Of a stretch of 64,000 bases of DNA, positions 22,401-34,400 are shown piece after piece; positions within the stretch are counted from its first letter, which is position 1, and every line of letters starts with the position of its first letter. The notes below the pieces were generated by a model. That model did not search any database and was not told the origin of the DNA. It saw only the letters and a list, made by a program, of their open reading frames with translations. The stretch spans positions 99,460 through 163,459 of the forward strand of contig JASANG010000724.1 of the NCBI GenBank assembly GCA_030248215.1, given 5' to 3'. The position numbers and the translations under genes were made by a program. Origin of the DNA: Enoplolaimus lenunculus. Its lineage: Eukaryota; Nematoda; Enoplea; Enoplida; Thoracostomopsidae.

Positions 22401-25400
22401 AAAAAATGTAACTTTCATCACTGTATGACTTCTGTTTGATCCGTTGTTGCTTAGACATATGATATTTACATTTTCCCCGGAATCGTAACTTAGCGTCTTG
22501 TCAAAATACAAGAGTTTAAGGGCACAAGCCCCCTGAGAAAAAAACCCACAAAATTGGTTCAAAAAGTTTGGTTTAGTAAAAAAGTAAAAAGTTTCCCTCT
22601 AACGTTTGTGTAATGGGGAAATTTAAATGTGTTCGAAATCATAAACCTATATGTAGTGCTGCTATAAAACTTGGAATTAATAGAAAAAAACTATCTGAGG
22701 ACATAACCTTGCAGTGCTGGCCATATTAGGGTACTGGCGCTATTAGGGTGGCGCTATGACGCTGTACTTGTCGTGTGGCTTAGTCCGGCGCCCTCCGTCA
22801 CACCATACGGCACCGTACGTAATTCGCGTACCACAACCGGACGGTGATGGACGGCACCGTACAGTGATGGACGGCACGGGACAGTTATGGACGACGCCGA
22901 ACGGTTTTGGACGACGCCGGATAGTGATGGACGGCGCCGAACGGTTTTGGACGACGTCGGATAGTGATGGACGGCGCCGAACGGTTTTGGACGACGCCGG
23001 ATAGTGATGGACGGCGCGGGACGGTGATGGACGGCGCGGGACGGTGATGGACGGCGCCGAACGGTTTTGGACGACGCTGAATAGTGATGGACGGCGCGGG
23101 ACGGTGGTGGACGTCGCGAGTATAGCGCCACCCTTACTTGTAAAATTGAGAAATTTCTGCTTGTAAAATGAGGTATTTCTAGAGAATTTGTTTGCGCGGT
23201 TTAAATGTACATTTTGGGGATAAACTTATTTTATACTGAATGTAAATAGTTTGCAGCGTATTTCTGTTTATATTTTTGTAAATTTTTGTAAAAAAAATTT
23301 GTTTTGCTTGTAAACATTGTCAACGGCTGTTACAAATTTGAATGGAAAATACTTAAACGTATATATTTAATCTTAGACTTAGGCGTAGGGGTCTCGTGAA
23401 CCGGCCTTAAAACCCAGAAATAGAGGGTCCGGTATTTTGCCACGACTTAAACTACACCTAATCCTTTGCTATACCCGCACCCAAAGCACTTCAAAGGAAA
23501 AACCGCCCAAGTGCATACTGAGAAATTTGGCTTGGGAAGCGCTTACGGCATAAAATAATCCCCTGGCATGCCATCGTAATGTCAAATACATCTTTTTAGC
23601 TCGCTACACTCGCTCGCACACAGTTACTGTAATGTTATGTTTTTTCGAAATGGAATCCAGCTAATCTGACTGAAATTTAAGGAAGGTAAAACAAAGAAAT
23701 GTGGGAGGCGGTTCTCCTTTGTTTCAATTATGTGAAGAATGTTTCAAACTAATACGTAAAATTCAATTTCGTTGACCGGTGAGAATTCTGGGCTATAGCC
23801 TAGGGCTCAGGCTAATATATTATACGTTTATAGGGGGATAGAATATTATGAGAAAAATATTATGGAGGAAGGATTATTATACCCGCTTTCGTTACTAAAT
23901 GTTAAATAACCTTAATTGTAAAGTTGTCACAAAAAATTGTACCTTCGTATGAAGTCAAGAAGCCTTGTGCCACGCCTGGACTGGAAGTAGCAATAAACAA
24001 AAATTTCTGTTGACAAAGGATGGTGAAAATTGAGTTCATTTCTTCGAAATATTTCAGCTGAAATTTGCTCCGCCCCCTGTGAAATTTGTTTTTGGCTTTG
24101 TTCCCTGTTGTGGGTGCCTAGTCGTAAGTTTGTTTCTTTGAATCCACCAAGTGGCTATGGGACTGTGCGTTCCCCCTGCTGTAAACACTGACACATTCTC
24201 AGGTTTGAGGTTTAGTGAATCGTTTCTATTTCAGCATAAATTATCATACTGAAATTCAACCATGGCCCAATGCAAATGTTGAACTCAGAAACAGAACCAA
24301 CACAAGTCAGCTTTCTAGTCAAAAAAGTCAAGACCAACAACGTAATACTTGGAACCAAGAGCACTGCTTGCATTTTGGAAGCGAACCAAATGATAGCTTA
24401 AAACCAGCAAAATTTAGCAACCGGGAACCGAATCAAGAGTTGAGAGCTCCAAGCAGGACAGATAGCTTCGAGTTGGATTTGGCTAGAATGTCTCAAAGGT
24501 ACTGTTTTTATAGCTTCATTCAAACGTGCAAGTTTTTCACAGCGAGAACTCGCAGGTACAATTTGCAAGTGAAAATTTTTGACACAAAGAGCTCGCAACA
24601 TTGTGGAGATGTAACAATGCTAAACCGAGCCTGTAGCCAAAGGTTGGCCAGGGGGGCTCAGCCCTCTTTGGAACAATTTTGCCCCCCTAGAAGATTTTCA
24701 ACCTTGTTTGTAAGTCATTGAAAACCTTTAAATGCCTTTCCTGAAAAATCTTTAGCCCTCCTAGCAAGGTGAGCTGGCTACGGGCCTGGGCTAAACGATT
24801 ATTGAAATGCATGCAGCATGAATAAATTTGTGATACCAATAAATCCTGCTAAATAAGAAGTAATTTGACCGAAATTTATTATGGTCCTTAAATTAAGTAG
24901 CCTCCCGTTTAGCAGAACGGCGTTTGCCTTGCCGATAATAAATGGGGCCCATGTATAGAACAGGTCCGGTTCGTTTTCCGGAGGGGCTATAATAGACTCA
25001 GTTTAAGCTTTAGACTTATTTTTTTGCTTAGGCTTGGGCTTAGTCTTAGGTTAGGAATAGGCTCATCCATACGCTTAGGCTTAGGCTTAGGCTTAGGCTG
25101 GGGCTTAGGCTTAGGCTTAGGAATATGCGTATACTACTGTTCGGCCCTGATCTATACATGGGCCATAAACGGTATCAGGAGAATTTGTCGCCCGACAACT
25201 AGTAATTCAAAAGTTCATCACTCAACATCGCTTTTAGCATCGATTTAACAACGTACGAATTGGATGTCGAGCTAGCGCTAGCGGCACTAGGATTTAGTAG
25301 TTTCGGCCTATCGCATCCGCTGAGTGCGATCCCTGGCCGTTATTTGGAGGCCCAGTGTCGGGTCGGCGAGTTGTCTTGTGCCATTGACTCAAAATTGAGC

Positions 25401-28400
25401 ACTGATGCTCAGAGTCGAGGTGATGATTCATCAGTTACTCAACCTCGAGGCAATGACTTATCACAGTACGATTCGACATTGAGTACCGATGCTCAGATTC
25501 GAGTCGGCGAGTCGACGCGATTTGACCGTGGACGGGGCAACCATGACACATCGCGACGTCGCATTGTGTCGAACCCCGAACAAAGCGCTGAAGCTGCATG
25601 GAGCCGTCAACTACAGTTGACTCGAGCATTGTCAAACTCAACTGGCGGCTGTTGGTTTGGATCCGCTCGAGGTACAAGCTTAACATCCCTTTTGCCACTT
25701 GGCAGCCTTTTTTGTAATTACATATGTAACGTAAAGAGGGCCACATGCCGAATTTTCTAATGTGTTCTAACACTGAACATTACACATACGGTTCAAGTAA
25801 AGTTTTCGTCGCCCCATGCTGTTTTTAGTACTCATAGGGTCATGGTGTGAAATGAAACCAGCTAAAATTTCATTGCAGGAACAAAATGAATACGGCCACA
25901 CATCAGTTTACCACCAACTAGACTTCGCAGACTGGCAAAGTGTGTGTGTAAGGGACATAACGGTTCTGACGGGAACTGTCAGAAAATACCCTCTAATGCA
26001 TTGTGTTATGTGAGAAGCTGAAGTTTATTTTACCAATTAATGTTGGCATGATCGCTGTTGCAAGGTCCGCTCGAAAGCTAACGTTCTCAGATCAGGAAAC
26101 AGTTTCTCAGTTTTCGAAAAGGCTTAAGCTGTCTGTTATTTTAATCATTTTTCAAGGCTAACAGGCTTACACTGACAACCGCTTAACGGTTAATTTAATT
26201 TAGAAGCATTTGCAATTAAGAGCTAACAAGACATTGTCTGAAGCTGGTATAACCGACCGTTTTAGATCTAAAAGAAAAATTCCAAAAAATAAAACTAAAT
26301 TTACTTGAGTGATATCGATTATGATTGACCCGTCACAATATTAAGAGTAAAGTTTCACCGTTCAATTTGTGTTCAAAATGCTGCACTGCACCCCTGAAAT
26401 ATTTCTGACTGTTTACTAAAATGCTGTCCACCCTCGATTTCATTGATTTTAGATTCAAATTTGATTATTTCAATGGATCGTAGAAATGATTCGAGTATTT
26501 TAAATTTTAAAAACCAACAATTTCTTCAAAAATCTACGCAGAAAACGGCGGCTGTGAGTCGAAAAACGCCGGCTACGAATCCTGAAATTAGCATGGATGT
26601 GAAATTGGAAAGCTCAGACAACAAAAGTTGGACGAAACTGAATAAATCTCTGGTTGGCATTAAACAACGGTAAGCCATATTGTTGCAAAATATGGCTCGG
26701 GGAGGAAATGTGGAAAGAAGGGTGCGCCTACGGTCATCGCTACCCTCATCATTAAAAGAAATGTTTCAAACGAATGCCTTCAATTCCGGCTAAAATTCGG
26801 GCAAAATTATTTCAGTTTAAATTCTTATCAAATGTCATTCCAGTGCCGGAACTCTGTAATTATTGATACTGTCTGTTTCTGTCCATGTATTTCAAGGTAA
26901 AGGTTAAATAGTCTGCCGGATTTGCGCAATGCGGAAACGTTGGCGAATGCACAAAGATCTGCAGGCACATTTGTTTTCATAGAGAAGTCTCGTTTATACA
27001 CAAAGAACTCATTACAACCAAAATAATGCTGGAAAGATGCCCAAGATACGTATGCTTGACAGTTCAATTGTAATTACATACATATAACAAAAATCGTTTG
27101 ATACAATGAATTTGGTACTGATAAACTAATTGCAAATTTTCACTATTTTAGCGCTGGTGAAAATAATAATTTTTTGACTTTATATTCTGTATGTACTTGT
27201 TTACTTGGCCCCCCACACTAATGTTGATAAGATATAAGGGAAGAAGGTGTCTCTGTACTACTGTTGTGCTTTCAGGTCAGCCGATTCAGCACTACTCGAA
27301 CCGCCGCAGCAGTCTTACGGCAAATCCTCAAAAAAGCACGTGTCATTTGAAATTGATACCCGAATGGATCCGGATACAGACTCACTTGAACATGACGGAA
27401 CTTTGGAGGCATCATTTACGCGTCGTGGCTTGAATAAACACGTTATGCCGCCTGGATTTCATTTGGTAAGATTTAGTTCTCGATGATGTATTGTTAGACA
27501 AGAGTATGCAATTTTACTACAAATTTTTTATATTGGCACGTTACGTTTTGGCTGTAGTTAAACAGGGTCGTAGCTAGGAGGTTTTGGATCAAATCTCTAT
27601 TTGTAATATTCTCCAAGAGTTTTAGCAATTTTTTAGTTGATAACGCATCAACCCCCTTCTAATTTTTTAAGAACGTAACATTCGTTTTTTCAATATTATA
27701 ATCTCTGGTCAGCTTATTCCATTTATTTGATGTACAGCAGAGGTGTGTGACATGTAATACATATGTATGGTTTCGAAGAACTAAAAGTTTAAATGCGTTA
27801 CATTCGGCATGCGCCGCCGGATGCCGCTATGCGTCGCCTTTACAATGGCGCAATGCGTCACCAGTTTCAGGATGCCGCAATGCGTCGCCTTTTTAAGTTG
27901 CCGCAATGCGTCGACTTTTTTAAGTGGCCGCAATGCGTCGTCTTTTTAGGTTGTCGCAATGGTTCGACTTTTTTAAGTTGCCGCAATGCGTTGCCTTTTT
28001 AGGTTGCCGCAATGCATCGCCTTTTTTAGGATGCCGCAATACGTCGCCTATAAAATTTGATATTCCTTAAGTATAGCGCTATACTTTTTGACAATTTTAA
28101 GCAATCAAGCTCTTGTCCGGCACCGTCCGATATTAATGATGTATGAGCCTAGTAATCTCGGCTCTTGTACACTTTTCCCTTTATTCAAGGTTAAGGTTTA
28201 CGTTCAGCGTTACGGTTAGGTATAGGTTTAGGTAATGGTTTTGGCTTAGGGTTATCTGTAAGTCGTTACCGAAACGACAGTCTGCGCGTGAGCTTAAAGC
28301 CTAACTGCGGGTGCCAACTGCCCAAGAGCCAAAATTTCAAGTATTTGAAAAATATTTTGTAAAATAGTTTTAATGATAAAGTTGAATATTTCAGAAAGAC

Positions 28401-31400
28401 ACTGCAAGCAACGTTCGTGATATTAGCATTCAAGCAGACACACAGTCTGTGAATCAAACAGCGCAAAGTTTTACCTCGTCAGAAAGTAGCGGATTCTGTG
28501 ACGGTGTTGACAATTCGCGTCAGAATGTAAGTTTAATGTTTTTGTTTGTTTTTATGTTTATTTATTATGCGAAATTACTAAATTCTATTGAGACTTTCAA
28601 TTTACAATTTTTGCCACAAAAAAGCTATTTTTTCTACTGTTTTTCATTTTTTGTATAGCAAAGAATGAGCGTGGCGCAGTGTAATCTTATTGATTATTTG
28701 GTTTACTGTATACATTTAGAATATTTTAATGTCATCCGTTGTCGTCCGGTACCGTTCGTCGTCGTCCGGTACCGTCCGTCGTCGTCCGGTACCGTTCGTC
28801 GTCGTCCGGTACCGTCCGTCGTCGTCCGGTACCGTCTGTCGTCGTCCGGTACCGTTTGTCGTCGTCCGGTACCGTCTGTCGTCGTCCGGTACCGTCCGTC
28901 GTCGTCCGGTACCGTCCGTCGTGGTACGGTGTCGAACGCAAATTGCTGTGTCGATACCGTACAACAAGTAAAGCGGCACTATCTCAATACGTTTCGGTGC
29001 CGCCTGGTGTGGTACGGCAACATGCGGCACTGGATGCGTATTGACGCCGCCTGAACCCTAGCGACACTATACGACAAGCATAGCGCCACCATAAGTTATC
29101 CCGCAATTGTAACACTGAAATACGATAAAATGATGCCGAAAATGAATAACTATTCAAGCGACTGTAGTTAATTTTAGCGTTTTTACCAGGTATTTCGGTG
29201 ACAATTTAAAATTTCACATAATTAATAAACTATTTTATAATGACAAAAATTTGTCAATTTAAAATTGAATCATTTCATTTCAGAGTCCGCAACCGAGCTT
29301 GCCGATATCACAACTTGGCGAAATTGAGCAACAGACGCCATATTTACAATTGTATGCACTGAGCGATACGTCGAACAGCCTATCTCGACAAACAAGTAAT
29401 TATTTAGAACGTTATTTGCAGTTTTGCAGCCAGAAGAAACGCGCTAATCCTAAAATTGCCTGGATCAAGCCCTATTAACATGTGCAAGTTTTGTCAGTTA
29501 CGGTACGGCAATATTTGCAAATGAAACATTTTACAGGTGCAACTTGCACCTTGGACATAATATAGTTTATTGATTACTGCTTAGTATACAAAACATGATT
29601 ATTAAGTACATCGGCTGTACTTACATGATTATTCGGTACAGCGGCTGTACTTGCATGATTATTCGGTACAGCGGCTGTGCTTACATGATTATTAGGCACA
29701 GCGGCTGTACTTACATGATTATTAGGCACAGCGGCTGTACTTACATGATTATTAGGCACAGCGGCTGTACTTACATGATTATTCGGTACAGCGGCTGTAC
29801 TTACATGATTATTAGGCACTGCGGCTGTACTTACATGATTATTAGGCACAGCGGCTGTACTTACATGATTATTCGGTACATCGGCTGTACTTACATGATT
29901 ATTCGGTACAGCGGCTGTACTTACATGATTATTCGGCACAGCGGCTGTACTTACATGATTATTAGGTACAGCGGCTGTACTTACATGATTATTCGGTACA
30001 GTGGCTGTACTTACATGATTATTCGGTACAGCGGCTGTACTTACATGATTATTCGGTACAGCGGCTGTACTTACATGATTATTCGGTACAGCGGCTGTAC
30101 TTACATGATTATTAGGTACAGCGGCTGTACTTACATGATTATTAGATACAGCGGCTGTACTTACATGATTATTCAGTACGGCGGCTGTACTTACATGATT
30201 ATTAGGTACAGCGGCTGTACTTACATGATTATTAGATACAGCGGCTGTACTTACATGATTATTCAGTACGGCGGCTGTACTTACATGATTATTAGGTACA
30301 GCGGCTGTACTTACATGATTATTCAGTACGGCGGCTGTACTTACATGATTATTAGGTACAGCGGCTGTACTTACATGATTATTCGGTACAGCGGCTGTAC
30401 TTACATGATTATTCGGTACAGCGGCTGTACTTACATGATTATTAGATACAGCGGCTGTACTTACTTGATTATTAGATACAGCGGCTGTACTTACATGATT
30501 ATTCGGTACGGCGGCTGTACTTACATGATTATTAGGTACAGCGGCTGTGCTTACATGATTATTAGGTACAGCGGCTGTACTTACATGATTATTAGGTACA
30601 GCGGCTGTAAGTTCACAGTCGCTTCGCGCAATCTTTTCAACATATCAACCTTTCTATTAGGCTAATGCTGGTAATTATGGACGCTTCGTCTGAAACGTGT
30701 TTAAACATTACATATGTAAAAAGCATAACATTAATTTTGAATAATCGGGTCTCATACAGACATTAAAATATGATGGCAACAATTGTTGCCAGTCGCGGTT
30801 AATGGGTTAGTTGCAGCGCAAGTTCTGGTTTCAAAAATTTGTACGTGCAAGTTGCAGCTGTGATTTACTCGCAATTGCAACATTGTGAACGATATTTCGA
30901 ACAAAACTTGCCAATTAACGCTGCAGCGGAACTGCTTGTTGCAAATCCTTGTACGTGCTAGTGGTAGCTACTATAGTTCTCGGTGTGAGAAATTTTCGCG
31001 TACAAATTGCAGCTTAAAGTTCTTGCTGTAAAAACTTGCACATGTTAATTGGGCTTTTTATGCGGAGATTTGACAAGTCAGAAACTGATCATTTTTGGCC
31101 GAAATATTAAGATTTGGTCTCAAAAGCTTTTTATGGAAACCTTTCGTGTACATCTGTTCAAATACTCATGAAATGAATGAAATGAAAACATTCACAAATT
31201 TTAACTTCACTACTTTGTTTCGGTACAAGAATTCTGAAGAATAATCCCAAATTAAGAGCTTTTAAGCGTTTTTCGTATACATTGCATCAATTTAAAAAAA
31301 TTCGTATAAAATTTCAGGTGGCAGCTCAACAACCACCGAACAGCGCTCAGATCTGTCGTGCTCACATTTGCCCTCGTCCTCGAGTTCAACTGAGCTGCAT

Positions 31401-34400
31401 TCTTGCTCATCACAGCTCAACTTACCTCACGATCAGCACCAAAGTTCTTCTGACGACGGAATTTCTCAGCGTTTTTCAACCCGAATTTCTAATATTTCAG
31501 AAAATCCGGTATATCCTAGCGCGCGGCGGTTGAGCGCATTTGAACGACGTAATTTATTTCGTTCAACTGCCGCTCGACGGCAATCGTTGCCGCATTGTTC
31601 TGGGCCACTGAAGCCGTTAAAGTCCACCAGCTGCAGGCGGCATTTTGAATTAGAATTGAGCGATAAGTATTCACCGCGTTCTGTTATTGGTCAACATGCA
31701 GACGATAACACATCGTCTGACCAATCAGCGCGAAGTAGAAATTCGGCACAGTTTGTGACGTCGCGTGAGTTGATTTGTCAGTTTGCTGACACCGATTCAG
31801 CTGACCAATCAGCATGCAGCGATGAATCGTCGAAGCTGTTTAAACGTGATTTGATTTGTTCGATGTTCGACAAGAATTCAATTGACCAATCAGCTAGCAG
31901 CCATGAGTCATTAATTGTGCTAAGGCGTGATTTGATTGGTCATAATTTTAACAGCAATTCAACTGACCATTCAACAGACAGAAAACAAGTTGAAACAACG
32001 GCAAACAACGTACGAAACCAAAACTATCTAGAAGCTGATTCAGGCAGACTTTCTCCAGCCAGTACTAAACTACCTGATAACCTGATTAGTGTAAATATTC
32101 CTGGTAATACTTCATTGCGTCCTTTTGAATCAAAAACTAAAAGAATATCCGAAAATAACAGCTATGACTTGTTCTCGGGTTTCGCTAAACCTTATATTCC
32201 AAGGTTTCACATGGATAATTCAGATGTGTCAATTGTTATGTGTGGTTCCGAGTTTTCTAATAATTTTGGTTCACCTACGACTGACACTGCAATTTCTTTT
32301 AACAGACAAGCCTCAACCCCTCATTCATGCCAAAGTTCAAATTTTTCTCAATATTTTGACGACAACAAACCAAATATTTGTCACCAAATCCCTAATGCTG
32401 TTCACTGTAAATCAATAAACAGACAACTGAACTCAGGTTGTCGCTCAAAATCTCGTCATTCAAGCTCAGCGGCACTTAATAATTTGAGTCGTACACCAAA
32501 GCAACTTGTGATGGGTCCAAATTCATGTCGCCATCAAACGGAGCTACTTTCTTCGCCGGCCAGCGAATCAATACACGTTGTAGATCATTCATTTTTGAGC
32601 ATTGGCCAATCAGATGCTAACCGGACTCTATCGACGTCGTTATCAAACTTAAATACGTTAAATTCTCACTTAATTTTGAATAAAACAACAGATGTAGAGT
32701 GTTCCAATAACTTACAACGTTCGCATAGCATGTCATATATTTCAATGATTGATTCGTGTATGGCGGAACAACACGATGCTAATCACTTTGAAAAATTAAA
32801 CCCTGAGGTGTGTTTTCTTTTTCGGAACAATTAACTAAAAAACTAAATTTGTGTAATAATTCTAAGATTGTGGATGATGCATACTTAGACAAGAGTATAA
32901 AATGACGCGCGTGCAATAAATCGAAATTTGCACGGCGATGCGTTTTTGGCCTGCCCCCTCAATTCTATGGGATACATAAAATGCAACGTATGCTCGTACA
33001 TTTAGGTCATAGAAACTAAGAGAAGTTGCTTACTTTTTGTCTTTAAAAGTCATTAATATTCAGTTGCAAATATTGCCACAACGTTTATTAGTATGTATTA
33101 TACTGGGTTCAACCGGAATTCGTGTTCCGGCCGGAATTCCTGCAAAAATTCGATTCCTGTTCCTGTTCCTGTTCCTGCATTCAAAGATGCAGGAACCGGA
33201 ATTTTAACGGTATTGTGGCAAATTATTCATAATCATTTAAATATTGGAAACTTTGTCTTTGAGAAATTTTTTATGTCAAAATTAGTGTTTTTGTACCCAA
33301 TTCAATTCTGTTACTAAATTGTTCCTGATGTGTTTTCACAAAACTTAATGATGCTGGAAATTCCCTTAAGCCACTTTTGGCAAGTTTTCTAAAAAGCCGA
33401 ACAGTAATTCGGTGATGAAGTTCCTGCATAAGAATTCAATTCCTGTTCCTGTTCCGGCAGAATTTAGTTCCTGTTGAAACCCTGGTATTATATAATAAAT
33501 TTTACGCAAATTCAACCTGTTCTTAATCAAGTTAATAGCGACTCGCTTATTAGGGACACAAAACCTTGTTTACGATCCTGTTCTATACACTGGCGGAAAT
33601 TTGTAAAGAACGTGATCCGGATTTTCAAACTCTAGCGTACGCTCATGCGTGTGACATATGACTTCTGCTAAGAGTTCTCCATGAATGTTATTTTTAATAC
33701 GACGGAATGTTTGTTTCTAGGCTTCTGTCGATATATCTGTCCTAGCCGGATCTGATATTGAACAGCGGCTTGCAGAATCGGTAAGCTATTTTAGTTGCAA
33801 TGATAACGCAGTGCATAAATCAAAAAATAAATAGCTTAATCAAATATCAAACAACGAATGTTTTATGCAACTTCCACAATATCATGCGTTCACTAGGTAT
33901 TTTGTTTTGGAAAAAATGGACGCTGAAACTGAAAAAATTTCGGTAGTCAACACACGGAGGTCGTCAAAAAAGGTTTAGTGTCCATGACCTTAGCTCACAA
34001 AAGTTACGTGATGTACGCGTAATATGGTGGATTTGGTTATTAAGAAATGATAATCGACTTTATGCTTAAAGAAGCGATGTATAGATCGAGAATTTTTGTT
34101 CTTCGTGAAACATTCCAACAACGCTTGAAACGTGTTTTTCTTAAAACGGAGCTATTTAAAACTGTAAAAATTGCAAATTCAAAAATTTCAAATACGGAAT
34201 TAACGACCCAAATAAAGATCAGAGGCAGAACGTTATTCCGCGGCAGTGGAACAGTGTAAAGTTTCAACTTTAAACTATTTTTGCGCAGGCTTAGGCATAG
34301 GATTAGGTTTTGGTATAAGCTCATTCTTAAAAACCGTTTGGCTTAGGCTTAGGTTTAGTAATATGCTTATACTGCTGTTCCGCCACTGTTCTATACATTA

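Noticed and set aside
22754-23131. Open frames on both strands rich in Arg, Pro and Ser within the 40-bp array
   Set aside because: They are by-products of a GC-rich, stop-poor minisatellite inside a MITE; the similar frames at 28665-29054 are explained the same way.
29595-30612. CRISPR-like array
   Set aside because: The spacers between palindromes are nearly identical and the host is a eukaryote; it is an ordinary minisatellite.
29595-30665. 356-codon plus-strand ORF of (MIIRYSGCTY)n
   Set aside because: It is the translation of a 30-bp tandem array inside an intron; several frames on both strands stay open for the same reason, and splice phases of the host gene skip it.
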